The notes beneath the pieces are model-generated. The model saw only the letters and a list, made by a program, of their open reading frames with translations. It was not told where the DNA came from and made no database searches. Both the position numbers and the translations under genes were made by a program. 64,000 bases of DNA from an uncultured Sphaerochaeta sp. GTDB taxonomy: Bacteria; Spirochaetota; Spirochaetia; Sphaerochaetales; Sphaerochaetaceae. Shown in pieces: positions 17,630-26,287 of this stretch; position 1 is the stretch's first letter, and each line of letters starts with the position of its first letter. The stretch lies in NCBI RefSeq assembly GCF_963667405.1, contig NZ_OY763408.1, positions 643,757 to 707,756 on the forward strand. Reading direction: 5' to 3'.

Positions 17630-18289
17630 CAACTGAAGGTGGATGTCTTTTTCTACAACGAGAATATCCACCTCCTCAGCCAAGCAGGGGAGTTGCTGCT
17701 TACACTCCATGCGGGCATAGCCCAGGCCGAGAGTGAGAACAAGAGCGAGAACATCAAGTGGGGCCTGAGAAGAAGCACCATGGATCCTGATAGCCCTGCA
17801 TTCTCAAGAAGGTGTTATGGGTATGATCGAAATGAGGAGGAAGGACTCATCCTCAACATTGCTGAAGCCAGAATAGTCCTGAAGATCTTTGACTGGTACG
17901 AGCAAGGCTGGAGTATCGTGAGGATCAAGAAGGAACTGGAATCCTTGAAGGTTCCCTCACCAACCGGTAAGAAGAAATGGGCGGTGAAGACGATCGAGAA
18001 CATCCTCACCAATGAGAAGTATACCGGTACCTCCGTCTATGGAGAAACAGAGTCCGCAGATTTTCCTTCAACCAAGAGAACGGTTCGCGACCCGTTCGAG
18101 GTCCACCGATCACGCAACCATCACATCCCAATCATCCATGAGCGCCGTTTCAAGCGTGTGCAGAAACTGAAGGCAAAACGCTCCAACATCGAGGTCGATG
18201 AGCATGGGAACAAGGTCCGAAAGAGTACTCACTACAGCTCCAAGAAGGCTGTGAATAGGACGAAGAAACCCCCTGAACCCCAAAACTAA
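17630..18289 (+). pseudogene. Serine recombinase, 5'-truncated copy
   Basis: About 216 codons, the C-terminal two thirds of a serine recombinase nearly identical to the IS66-split copy at 31112-34680. The catalytic N-terminal part (with the serine) is missing; the match starts at AACTGAAGGT, directly at the IS21 end. The region includes GELLLTLHAGIAQAESENKS, the recombinase domain and the basic tail. Its 3' flank continues to match that of the other copy for about 185 bp, then changes at 18474. Confidence 0.88.
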
Positions 18290-18474
18290 ATGGCATAAGA
18301 ATCAACGGTAATGTTGAGGATGTGAGTGTGCGTAGCTTTGGTAAAAATTGACGAAATTGAGTAGTCTAAAATATCAAAAAATGATGAAAAACTGGTAAAA
18401 TTTCAGAAAATTAAGTGTTAACAAAACAAACTCTTGCAAAGGGTAATCTTGTATCATGGGCAAGTTGTCATTGA
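18290..18474 (+). repeat. Element right-end sequence, copy 1 (attR-like)
   Basis: Non-coding tail following the recombinase. It matches 34681-34865 with scattered changes and a few short indels and ends at the same point, GTTGTCATTGA. Beyond it lies a truncated tyrosine recombinase gene here and ssb there. The conserved core includes ACAAAACAAAC, TCTTGTATCA and GTTGTCATTGA. Confidence 0.75.
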
Positions 18475-18724
18475 GGGTAACCTCGTACAAGAAACGGATG
18501 ATGCTGTTGTGATGGTTGATAGTGACTGGGCTGAGGCTTCCTGAGGCGTGCAATTCAAGCAGATAATCCCGAAAAGGTGATTCGTCAAGGGTTGCCACAT
18601 CCGCCGTGCGACAGTATTCTAGGAAACGCGAGGCTGTCAACAGGTATGTCTGACATGGAGCCTTTGGTGAAGCCTCTGAGTTGCATATCTTCAAGAAGCT
18701 TTGCATTGCTTGGTCTTTGTTCAT
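18374..18724 (-). pseudogene. Tyrosine recombinase, N-terminal fragment
   Basis: About 83 genuine codons (18475-18724): core-binding SAM-like domain of a phage-integrase-type recombinase, with FLEYCRTADVATL and SPVTINHHNSIIRFLYEVTLN. The gene is interrupted at 18474 by the end of the recombinase element and reads about 33 more codons of foreign sequence to a stop. The catalytic R-H-R-Y domain is missing. The ribosome-binding site AGGAGAG is inside a strong hairpin (see 18726-18788). Confidence 0.75.
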
Positions 18725-18725
18725 A

Positions 18726-18788
18726 GTTCTCTCCTGTGAATGGGTTTAGGTGCAAATGCACCTTGCCCATGATACAGGAGAGCGGAAC
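18726..18788 (-). promoter_or_regulatory. Nested hairpin covering the integrase ribosome-binding site
   Basis: Three nested complementary pairs: GTTCTCTCCTGT with ACAGGAGAG(CG)GAAC, ATGGG with CCCAT, and AGGTGCA with TGCACCT around an AA tip. On the minus strand, the AGGAGAG site 3-4 bases before the integrase ATG is in the outer stem, so translation would be masked while it is folded. Confidence 0.65.
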
Positions 18789-19017
18789 AGGCCATCAAAT
18801 ATATTTTGCCAGCTAGGTACTTATCGACCCCAGGCCACCGCGTAGCGGTTTAGTTCAATATCAGAATACGAGGGGACCCCACCACGGTTGCCCCCTCTGG
18901 TTACTTGATGCCTTTCATGTCACCTATCGAAAGATTAGTACTTCTATTTATTGACAAATACTCCTCTTTTCGATTTTACTGTAACCAGTATTACATTTTC
19001 GAGGTATGAGGTACCAC
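18789..19017 (+). promoter_or_regulatory. Leader of the chrB-like operon, with candidate -35 and dyad
   Basis: AT-rich leader. TTGACA at 18951-18956 has only poor -10 matches at normal spacing. A dyad TGTAA-CCAGTA-TTACA (18980-18995) lies 22 bp before the ATG and could be an operator. Nothing else recognised. Confidence 0.35.
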
Positions 19018-19563
19018 ATGGAACATCAAGAATGGTTGACTATCAATTACTCGCTACCCAAAGAACCTTCACGTGTTAGGGTGAGCGTGTGGAGAAAGTT
19101 GAAAAAAAGCGGGGCGGTCATTCTGGGCCAATCGGTCTGGTTCTTGCCTATGAATGATAATAACGAAGCCTTCTTTCAGAAAATCTCTGCAGAAATCACA
19201 TTAAACGGTGGTGAGTCCTATGTTATGCGGATGATTCCTCATAATGAAAGCACTTCCGAGCGCATCGTTGCTGCCTTTAACCAAGCCAGGGATGAAGAAT
19301 ACGTCGAACTATTGGAACAGTGCGACTACCTGCTTTGTGAACTTGAAAAAGAATCAGGACTTGGGAAATTCACATTCGCAGAATTGGAGGAGAATGAGGA
19401 TGAATTTCAAAAATTGACCGATTGGTATCATAAAATACGTGAAAGAGATTTTCATGGGGCACCCCTGTATCTCTCTGCTGAGGAAAAGCTGGAACAATGC
19501 CGTACAAAATTGGACACGTTCAGTTGCGAGGTATATCAGCGATCCTATGAAAGTACTCAGTGA
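19018..19563 (+). CDS. ChrB N-terminal-like protein
   Basis: 181 residues. The segment WLTINYSLPKEPSRVRVSVWRKLKKSGAVILGQSVWFLP matches the N-terminal domain of chromate-resistance regulator ChrB, without the C-terminal rhodanese-like/chromate-binding part. The second half is glutamate-rich and helical. The ATG at 19018 is preferred because GAGG sits 7 bases upstream; the ATG at 19006 has the same site too close. First gene of a three-gene operon (YkvA-like, MFS) of visibly lower GC than the flanks. Role in metal response is inference. Confidence 0.75.
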   Translation: MEHQEWLTINYSLPKEPSRVRVSVWRKLKKSGAVILGQSVWFLPMNDNNEAFFQKISAEITLNGGESYVMRMIPHNESTSERIVAAFNQARDEEYVELLEQCDYLLCELEKESGLGKFTFAELEENEDEFQKLTDWYHKIRERDFHGAPLYLSAEEKLEQCRTKLDTFSCEVYQRSYESTQ

Positions 19564-19577
19564 GGGAGGCCAGAGCT

Positions 19578-19946
19578 ATGAATATGAGAGAAAGAGCGAA
19601 AAAGGTGAAAATGGATATTCCAGCCGTGTTTCTTGCACTGAGGAAACGGGAAACGCCGGTATTTGCAAAAATGTGCGCAGGAGCAACCATCATATATGCC
19701 TTTTCACCAATCGACCTCATTCCAGATTTCATTCCGGTGCTAGGGTATCTTGACGACGTGATCATTCTGCCTGCGCTTGTGGCATTGACGGTCAAACTGA
19801 TTCCACACGAGGTTTTTCAACAATGTAGAATTGAATCCGAAGGCTTATGGCGAGACGGAAATCCGAAAAAATGGGTGTACGCATTGCCAATCGCAGCAAT
19901 CTGGCTACTGGTCGTTTTCTTCATCATCAAATCGATTTGGTTTTAA
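19578..19946 (+). CDS. YkvA/DUF1232 membrane protein
   Basis: About 122 residues. It contains the DUF1232 signature YAFSPIDLIPDFIPVLGYLDD followed by two hydrophobic stretches, with a single C-terminal transmembrane helix (IAAIWLLVVFFIIKSIW). The family has no firm function. The ATG at 19578 follows GGGAGG; a GTG at 19560 overlapping the chrB stop is an alternative. Second gene of the operon. Confidence 0.82.
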   Translation: MNMRERAKKVKMDIPAVFLALRKRETPVFAKMCAGATIIYAFSPIDLIPDFIPVLGYLDDVIILPALVALTVKLIPHEVFQQCRIESEGLWRDGNPKKWVYALPIAAIWLLVVFFIIKSIWF

Positions 19947-19962
19947 AACTAGGAGATCGCAC

Positions 19963-21144
19963 ATGTGGAACGTCATTGTATTGGGATTTGTCAGTTTTTT
20001 TTCTGATATTAGTGCGGAGATGGTATACCCTATCATTCCGCTTTATCTCTCCTCCACATTCGGCGCGACACCAGTACTCGTCGGCATTATTGAGGGTATC
20101 GCTGAGAGTCTTGCCAGTCTTTTGAAGGTGTTCAGCGGATACATCACTGATAAAAGAGGTAAAAAGAAACCGGTTGCTTTTGTCGGGTATGCAGCAGGAT
20201 TGGTTTACAAGGCAGCCCTCATCTTTGCTACTTCATGGGTTGGTGTTTTAGGTGCACGCGTCATCGACCGCGTCGGAAAAGGCATCAGGACCGCTCCAAG
20301 AGATGTGATGGTGAGCGAAAGTGCTGATAAAAACCAGATGGGAAAAGCATATGGCATCCATAAGGCGCTAGACATGGCTGGCTCGGCAATTGGTATTTTC
20401 ATAAGTTATCTGCTGCTGAAAAATGCAGGGGAGCATTTTGTGTATAAAAAACTATTTGCCTTCTCAGTCATTCCTGCGCTACTAGGACTTTTCATGTTCC
20501 TTTTCATAAAAGAAAATAAGAAGGACCGCACTATAAAAAAGCGGGAGCCGTTCTGGCAAGATATGAAAAAGTTGGATAGTCAACTCAAGATGTACCTTGC
20601 AGTGGTCTGTTTGTTCACACTTGGAAATTCTTCAAACGCATTTCTGCTATTGCGTGCAAAAAGTGTGGGTTTCGGAGACACAAATGTTATATTATTGTAT
20701 TTCATTTTTAATATTACAGCATCCATTTTCTCAATCCCATTTGGACGATTGTCGGATAAGATTGGGCGAAAGTCTTTACTCATCACAGGCTACCTGGTTT
20801 TTTCAGTCGTATATCTCGGTTTTGCCATCGCTTCCAGCCAAGCGGTTGTTGTTGCCGCCTTTTTATTATATGGGGTGTACACCGCTATGATTGTTGGTGT
20901 GGAACGGGCGTATATCGCCGAAATATCGCCAGTGGAATTAAAGGGGACTATGCTTGGAATGCATTCTACCGTTGTAGGGCTTGCCTTGTTGCCTGCCAGT
21001 GTCATTGCCGGTTTGTTGTGGAATGGTATCGGAGCCCCGGCACCATTTTTATTCGGCTCAGGAATGTCGTCAGCAGCCGCCTTGATTTTACTATTCTTCA
21101 TGAAAAATAGGCACGTCCCTTCTAATTGTATCAGTATCCTGTGA
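19963..21144 (+). CDS. MFS efflux transporter
   Basis: 393 residues, 12 hydrophobic segments. The family loop motif after helix 2 reads GYITDKRGKKKP (a clear MFS motif A), with the second-half counterpart GRLSDKIGRKS. The DRVGKGIRTAPRDVMVSE segment places it near a subgroup of permeases often found next to ChrB-like and YkvA-like genes. AGGAG precedes the ATG at 19963. Substrate unknown; with ChrB-like upstream, an oxyanion or metal-stress role is plausible but unproven. Confidence 0.82.
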   Translation: MWNVIVLGFVSFFSDISAEMVYPIIPLYLSSTFGATPVLVGIIEGIAESLASLLKVFSGYITDKRGKKKPVAFVGYAAGLVYKAALIFATSWVGVLGARVIDRVGKGIRTAPRDVMVSESADKNQMGKAYGIHKALDMAGSAIGIFISYLLLKNAGEHFVYKKLFAFSVIPALLGLFMFLFIKENKKDRTIKKREPFWQDMKKLDSQLKMYLAVVCLFTLGNSSNAFLLLRAKSVGFGDTNVILLYFIFNITASIFSIPFGRLSDKIGRKSLLITGYLVFSVVYLGFAIASSQAVVVAAFLLYGVYTAMIVGVERAYIAEISPVELKGTMLGMHSTVVGLALLPASVIAGLLWNGIGAPAPFLFGSGMSSAAALILLFFMKNRHVPSNCISIL

Positions 21145-21588
21145 AATGAAATTATAGGTAGGTGGTCAGGACGAGCGGTTGAAAACTTATTTAATTAGAA
21201 CTTTATGGGAGACTTAATCTATGGACAAAAGATATCTGTAAAGTATCTAGATGTACAGAGGATTGGTAATAATCCGAATGAGGTATTCAATTCGGAATAC
21301 CATCACCCTCGTATCTTTGACAAAGTCAGCCTTGACGGGATTCGAGAGATGAGATGCCTACGCATAACATCCATAATATTGATTAGAGGGTTCACTACCA
21401 GACATTAATAGAACTGCCACACATCCTTGCGCTCTCGTCGAGAAGTAGCAATCGGATTGTTCTCTTAATGAATATGGGCAACGGTTGTTTGTATAGTTAT
21501 ATTCTCACATGTTCGAGATACTCTGTATCAACATTTCGGAGGATCATTTGGTGTTCCAATTCATGACAGGATAATATAGGTCTTCCTT
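21145..21588. other. 444-bp intergenic region, no gene recognised
   Basis: AT-rich, between the MFS stop and the convergent end of the LuxR-type regulator. Short open frames have no ribosome-binding site or recognisable product. I see no convincing terminator or repeat. Confidence 0.4.
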
Positions 21589-24021
21589 CTACAGGATACC
21601 AATCCTTCTAGCTTCAGAAACTGCCTCCATTCTTGATGTCACCTGCAACTTTTCATAGATCTTTGAGGCATGCCACTTCACTGTTCGTTCAGTTATGTTC
21701 ATCATCCCTGCTATCTCTTTGTTCATATAGCCATTTCCAATCAAATGCAGGACCTCTTGCTCTCGGTCAGTCAGGAGTTGATCCTCTCTTTCTTGTTTGA
21801 CTCCGTACAATTCCTGCAATACAGAGATATGTTTTTCACTGATCTGGCTTCTCGAGAGATCTAGTTGTTGAGAATCATAAACACCAAACTCTATTGAAAG
21901 GATTATCGAGAGCAACAACCGATGCTTCCTCTTGAGCTCTGATTGCAAAGAAGCATAGAGATCCACAGCTTTTTCCAGTTGCCCAGTAATCTGGTAATAC
22001 CCAAGCACTTGTCGTTCTTCCAACACAAAGAGATCAAAAAGGGTATCCTGTTGTGCTTCCTTCTCCTTGTGCTTATGTACCCACATTTCCAACGCAGGAA
22101 TGTCACCAACACGTCTCTGAGCCATGGCATACATCACCTCTATGAAACGGTCATCAATGGAAGTGACATCATACTCATAGGCTTGCTTGCCTGCATCGCG
22201 AAGCAACCGTACTGCTTCCTCATGACGACTACTCACTATATAGAACTCAGCAAGTGCCAATTGTGCATGGAGAGAGAGATAGAATGAATATCCCTTTGCA
22301 GAGGCAAGTCCTCGTAACAGATACTCCTCTGCATCCTCTCTCATCCCTGAATAGAGAGAGAGCAATCCCTTACCTATCCAAGCCATGCTGCATGAAGTGG
22401 CATACCCTGCTTTTTCCTCATATCCCAACCTCAGCGCTTCATCAAAGGATTGCCTTGCTTGCTCAAACAACAAGAGTTCGAGTTGGATGGACCCTATTTG
22501 CCCAAGCAACACGATGGAAAGTGCATCGTATTGCTTGATCCCAATGGTTCGTAACGTCTCCTGCAGATGGTGATAGACCTGTTCAAGATCTTCCTCCGGT
22601 CCAAGAGGTAAGGAAGCAATGAACACGCTGATAAGCGGACGAAGATAAGTCAGTTCATCAGGAAGCTTGTTCAACAGTTTTTCAGCATGATAGAAATCAC
22701 GTTGGAGCAAGAGGTCGATCCCATCAAGGATGGACAGAAGGTCAACCTCCTGCATTTTCTTCCTTAGCCTGGATGACTGTATCCCGGCAATTCTGTCCAT
22801 CACATGTCTCGCGGTCCATCCCTTGCGGATTCCGCTGAGTATCTCCAGTAGCATTAAGGAAGCATACCTCTCTACCGAAACCTTAGGCAGCTGTCCAATG
22901 ATACTGGTGATAAAATCCAGATTCCCATCTGTCAACAATTTTGCACAATATTCATCGAGAAGACTGGCTACCAATTCATAGTCTTCAATCCCAAGGGTCA
23001 TCGTTATCGCTTCCTGATATAATGATGCGTCAAGAAGATCTGCAACTGCCTGCGCCACGGCATGTTCAATTCTTCTGTTCTTCCCTGCTCTCACGCGATT
23101 GAGCACAAAGGAACGGAAAAGAGGGTGAATGAGAACCTCTCCAGCACTTGTCATTTCGACAAAAAGGGATTTCTCGATCAGAATCATTACCCCCGTCTTG
23201 AGGGTCTCTTGTTCCTTCCCAGGGAAGAATGCTCCAAGCAAAGCAGTATACACGAGTGCTGTTTCCGCTTTCTTTGGAACCTCATCCCAAATGGGGAGGA
23301 AATACGATTCAAGCTCACGGCTTCTCCCTTCCACCTGTGCACTGTTTTGAATCTCCCCTTTGGCAAAACAGGCTTTGAGCAACAGTGGGGATCCCCAAGT
23401 GTTCTCGATCATGAGCTCCAGCGCCTCGTCATCGATATCATCTGCAAAGTATGCAGCTAAACGTCTCCCTTCCTCCTGCGTGAAGGCAAGATCATCCCTG
23501 TTGATTTGCATCACTGCATCACGATGCATTGAGGCTTTTGGGAAAACAGCAATATCTGTTCCAATAAGCATGAGATGCACCGTTTCAGGAAGATATGCTG
23601 CAAGAAAGGATAACCAGGATGTAATGTGCTTATGGTTCAGGAACTCAACATCATCAAATATGAGGTACCGTGGTTCACTGCTTTCTCCAAGAAGCTCAAC
23701 CATTCGGCTTAACTGCACATCAGAAGGGTCCTCACTTTCTGTAACATTTGGTAGCAAGGAAATAAGCATAAGGCTCAGACGGGAAGCAAATGTTTTTGGA
23801 TTGTTATCGTCAGAAGTGCATTGCATGTATGCATGACAGTACTCTCTTGAAGCTAGGTATCGGGCTATTGCTGTTGTCTTCCCATACCCATGGGGTGCAT
23901 GAACCAGAGCGGTCTGGTAGTGCAGCGAGAGCGCTAGCTTCTCATCCAATCGAGGCCTTTCCACCAAAGCGCTTCGTGAGACTGAAGAGAGTGTCGCTTT
24001 GGTCGATTCATTTTCTTTCAT
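21589..24021 (-). CDS. MalT-like LuxR-family regulator (LAL type)
   Basis: Large ATP-binding LuxR regulator, 810 residues. The N-terminal P-loop APHGYGKTT (residues about 42-50) and a Walker-B-like YLIFDDVEFL lead an NTPase domain of the STAND type. TPR-like helices follow, and the C-terminal LuxR helix-turn-helix (LTDREQEVLHLIGNGYMNKE...TVKWH) occupies the last 65 or so residues. Such proteins switch on when an inducer binds. The ATG at 24021 is chosen, though no strong ribosome-binding site precedes it; a TTG at 24117 is less likely. Divergent from the SPW/radical SAM genes, its probable targets. Confidence 0.9.
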   Translation of the reverse strand: MKENESTKATLSSVSRSALVERPRLDEKLALSLHYQTALVHAPHGYGKTTAIARYLASREYCHAYMQCTSDDNNPKTFASRLSLMLISLLPNVTESEDPSDVQLSRMVELLGESSEPRYLIFDDVEFLNHKHITSWLSFLAAYLPETVHLMLIGTDIAVFPKASMHRDAVMQINRDDLAFTQEEGRRLAAYFADDIDDEALELMIENTWGSPLLLKACFAKGEIQNSAQVEGRSRELESYFLPIWDEVPKKAETALVYTALLGAFFPGKEQETLKTGVMILIEKSLFVEMTSAGEVLIHPLFRSFVLNRVRAGKNRRIEHAVAQAVADLLDASLYQEAITMTLGIEDYELVASLLDEYCAKLLTDGNLDFITSIIGQLPKVSVERYASLMLLEILSGIRKGWTARHVMDRIAGIQSSRLRKKMQEVDLLSILDGIDLLLQRDFYHAEKLLNKLPDELTYLRPLISVFIASLPLGPEEDLEQVYHHLQETLRTIGIKQYDALSIVLLGQIGSIQLELLLFEQARQSFDEALRLGYEEKAGYATSCSMAWIGKGLLSLYSGMREDAEEYLLRGLASAKGYSFYLSLHAQLALAEFYIVSSRHEEAVRLLRDAGKQAYEYDVTSIDDRFIEVMYAMAQRRVGDIPALEMWVHKHKEKEAQQDTLFDLFVLEERQVLGYYQITGQLEKAVDLYASLQSELKRKHRLLLSIILSIEFGVYDSQQLDLSRSQISEKHISVLQELYGVKQEREDQLLTDREQEVLHLIGNGYMNKEIAGMMNITERTVKWHASKIYEKLQVTSRMEAVSEARRIGIL

Positions 24022-24069
24022 ATGGTATGTAAGTATAGTTTGAAACCTCTGTTGAGGCAACAAACCGTT

Positions 24070-24098
24070 ACTGTACCACAACTGTACCTTCGTACAGT
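24070..24098. promoter_or_regulatory. Candidate operator between regulator and SPW/radical SAM genes
   Basis: ACTGTACC at 24070 and again at 24081 (11 bp apart, one helical turn). The second is part of a perfect dyad ACTGTAC-CTTC-GTACAGT (24081-24098). The position in the divergent region suggests control of both directions. Confidence 0.5.
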
Positions 24099-24165
24099 AC
24101 CTCTGTAAGGCGCTCAATGATACGTTTCAAGCACAAAACAAGACCAAACGTACTTGGAGGTACAC

Positions 24166-24483
24166 ATGGACAAATTTAAACGGACCCAAGATTGGACAGT
24201 TGCAGTTCTGGGATTGTATGCGGCATTTTCTCCGCTCTTCTACACCTACTCAGGAGGTTCTGGTTTCAGTGTTGTGATTGCTATTGCAATTGTCATTTGT
24301 GCTGTAATTGCTCTTTCACTCCCAGAATCAAAACCTGTTCAATGGATTCTCATTGTTGCGAGCGTATTGTTGTTCATCGTTCCCTGGATTTCATCTATTA
24401 CCGGCTGGGCTGCGTGGAACCTTCGTATCGTGTCCATCATCATGATTATTCTAGAAGCAAAAACGATGAAGACGATTGCGTAG
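24166..24483 (+). CDS. SPW-repeat-like small membrane protein
   Basis: 105 residues with about four hydrophobic helices. The first repeat reads DWTVAVLGLYAAFSPLFY, like the SPW family repeat (W..vlG..l..SP), and the second half (WILIVASVLLFIVPWISSITGW) is a variant copy. Start at 24166, with TTGGAGG 5 bases upstream. 75 bp before the radical SAM gene, on the same strand and likely one transcript. Role unknown. Confidence 0.7.
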   Translation: MDKFKRTQDWTVAVLGLYAAFSPLFYTYSGGSGFSVVIAIAIVICAVIALSLPESKPVQWILIVASVLLFIVPWISSITGWAAWNLRIVSIIMIILEAKTMKTIA

Positions 24484-24558
24484 CATTCACCAACAACTTT
24501 TATGAAACATAGGAGAGGAAGCTAATTTGCTGGCTTTCTCTCCACCTAGGACAAACCC

Positions 24559-25896
24559 ATGAAATCAATTCCCGAGAACGTATTGAGAACAAGTCTGCGA
24601 CTTGTATATGCAAACCCAGAGAAAAATCTCCCCAAACTTGTGAACTGGGCACAGCCCATTGCAGCAGCAACGGGAAGAATACAAGAGAAACAATGGAAGA
24701 TGATCAAACGTATTACTCAAGACCCCTCATCAGGGGGATACGGCTTGATCATGAGGATCATCCACCAGACAGACTACGAGGTGCTAGAGAAGATAGTCAT
24801 GAATTTTGTCTTCAATGCTGCTTGGTTTGGATCTGAACAGTTGGAGAAAAACCGTGTAGAAATGGATATGAATATCCCTTGGGCAATCTTGATGGATCCC
24901 ACGTCTGCCTGCAACCTTTCCTGTACAGGATGCTGGGCCGCCGAATACAAGAAAACTGATGAGCTCTCTTTCCAGACCTTGGATCGCATCATTACCGAAG
25001 GAAAGGAACTGGGAACCTATGCATATCTCTTTTCCGGTGGTGAACCGTTGGTTCGTAAACATGACCTGATAAAGCTTGCAAGCAAACACAACGACGCAAT
25101 CTTTGCTGCCTTTACCAATGCAACATTGATTGACGATGAATTTGCGGAAGACCTACTGAGTGTGAAAAACTTTATCCCACTAATCAGCATCGAGGGAACT
25201 GAGGAAATGACCGATGCAAGAAGGGGTAGTGGGGTTTGGAAGAAATGTATCCAGGCAATGGACATCTTGCGTGATCGTGGATTGCCCTTTGGGTTCTCTA
25301 CCTGCTACCACACATATAATACTGAGTACGTGGGTTCTGATGAGTTCGTAGATTTCATGGCTGAGAAAGGAGCACTGTTTGGATGGTATTTTACCTATAT
25401 TCCAGTAGGGGAAGGTGCATCCCTCGACTTGGTTGCATCTCCCTCTCAACGAGCCTATATGCTCAAACGGGTAAGAGAAATTCGTAGCCATAAGCCCTTG
25501 TTTGTATTGGATTTCTGGAATGATGGCAACTATGTGAATGGATGCATCGCAGGAGGAAGACGATACCTGCACATCAATGCCAATGGTGACATGGAACCGT
25601 GTGCATTCATCCACTATGCCTGTGAAAGCATTCATGGCAAACCTCTCGTGGAAGCTCTTAGGAACCCATTGTTCAAGGCATATCGGGAGCATCAGCCATG
25701 CAATTCAAACATGTTCCGTCCCTGCCCCATGTTTGACAATCCTGAGTTGTTGTTGGATATGGTCAACCAGTCGGGGGCTCAAAGCACCCAACGGATCGAC
25801 TCAGAATCAGTAGAACAGCTCTATGCTAAATGCAAGCCGATTGCTGACAAGTGGAAGCCAATTGCTGATGAACTCTGGGAGGAATACCAGAGATAG
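24559..25896 (+). CDS. Radical SAM enzyme with SPASM-like C-terminal cysteines
   Basis: 445 residues. The radical SAM cluster motif CNLSCTGCW is at residues 118-125, followed by LFSGGEPLVRK (SAM-binding GGE). The C-terminal part carries additional cysteines: GCIAGGRRYLHINANGDMEPC-AFIHYAC and then C-NSNMFRPCPMF, the layout of an auxiliary Fe-S (SPASM-like) domain. The first 90 residues are an uncharacterised helical domain. No precursor peptide was found beside it. A paralogue fragment lies at 27711. Substrate unknown; controlled, probably, by the divergent MalT-like regulator. Confidence 0.88.
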   Translation: MKSIPENVLRTSLRLVYANPEKNLPKLVNWAQPIAAATGRIQEKQWKMIKRITQDPSSGGYGLIMRIIHQTDYEVLEKIVMNFVFNAAWFGSEQLEKNRVEMDMNIPWAILMDPTSACNLSCTGCWAAEYKKTDELSFQTLDRIITEGKELGTYAYLFSGGEPLVRKHDLIKLASKHNDAIFAAFTNATLIDDEFAEDLLSVKNFIPLISIEGTEEMTDARRGSGVWKKCIQAMDILRDRGLPFGFSTCYHTYNTEYVGSDEFVDFMAEKGALFGWYFTYIPVGEGASLDLVASPSQRAYMLKRVREIRSHKPLFVLDFWNDGNYVNGCIAGGRRYLHINANGDMEPCAFIHYACESIHGKPLVEALRNPLFKAYREHQPCNSNMFRPCPMFDNPELLLDMVNQSGAQSTQRIDSESVEQLYAKCKPIADKWKPIADELWEEYQR

Positions 25897-25926
25897 ATTC
25901 CCCATAACCTTCTCTCCTCATCTCTT

Positions 25927-25961
25927 GGCAGGTACGTTTCACGCGCGTACCTGCCTTCTCT
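25927..25961 (+). terminator. Hairpin after the radical SAM gene
   Basis: Perfect 10-bp stem GGCAGGTACG / CGTACCTGCC with a 9-base loop, then TTCTCT. The tail is not a pure T-run, so efficiency is uncertain. Confidence 0.55.
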
Positions 25962-26130
25962 GGTGCTCTCGGTACGAGCATTTTCTCAAGGATGAAAGCC
26001 CCAAGTACATAGCTAAGGGTAAAAGCATCCTCCAAAAGGAGGAATCTGATGAAAGCCGAAGGCAATTTTCTGGCCTGATGGACAGTAATCTCATCAGGCA
26101 TGCCCCTATGGATTTGGATATTAAGTTAGT

Positions 26131-26190
26131 ACAAAACAAACATCTTCAATGAGTGTTCTTGTATCAAGAGTTGGTTGTCGTTGATGATTT
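26131..26190 (+). repeat. Third, diverged copy of the element end sequence
   Basis: ACAAAACAAACA, TCTTGTATCAAG and GTTGTCGTTGA appear in the same order as at 18421-18474 and 34811-34865. Here GTTGA is followed by TGAT-TTATTAGTAAG, which resembles the element's left end (TGAT-GGGTAGTCAG), so this looks like an unrecombined or re-joined site. Remaining sequence 25962-26287 has no recognisable gene. Confidence 0.5.
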
Positions 26191-26287
26191 ATTAGTAAGG
26201 GTATTGTATGTGATGAAACAAAAAGGAAAGCTACAAGGAATACACGGATACGAGTGCTTTGTTTGCAAAGGATTGATAAATTATTAT

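Noticed and set aside
21205..21408. 67-codon open frame in the 21145-21588 gap
   Set aside because: No ribosome-binding site, no recognisable motif, and AT-rich composition like the rest of the gap.
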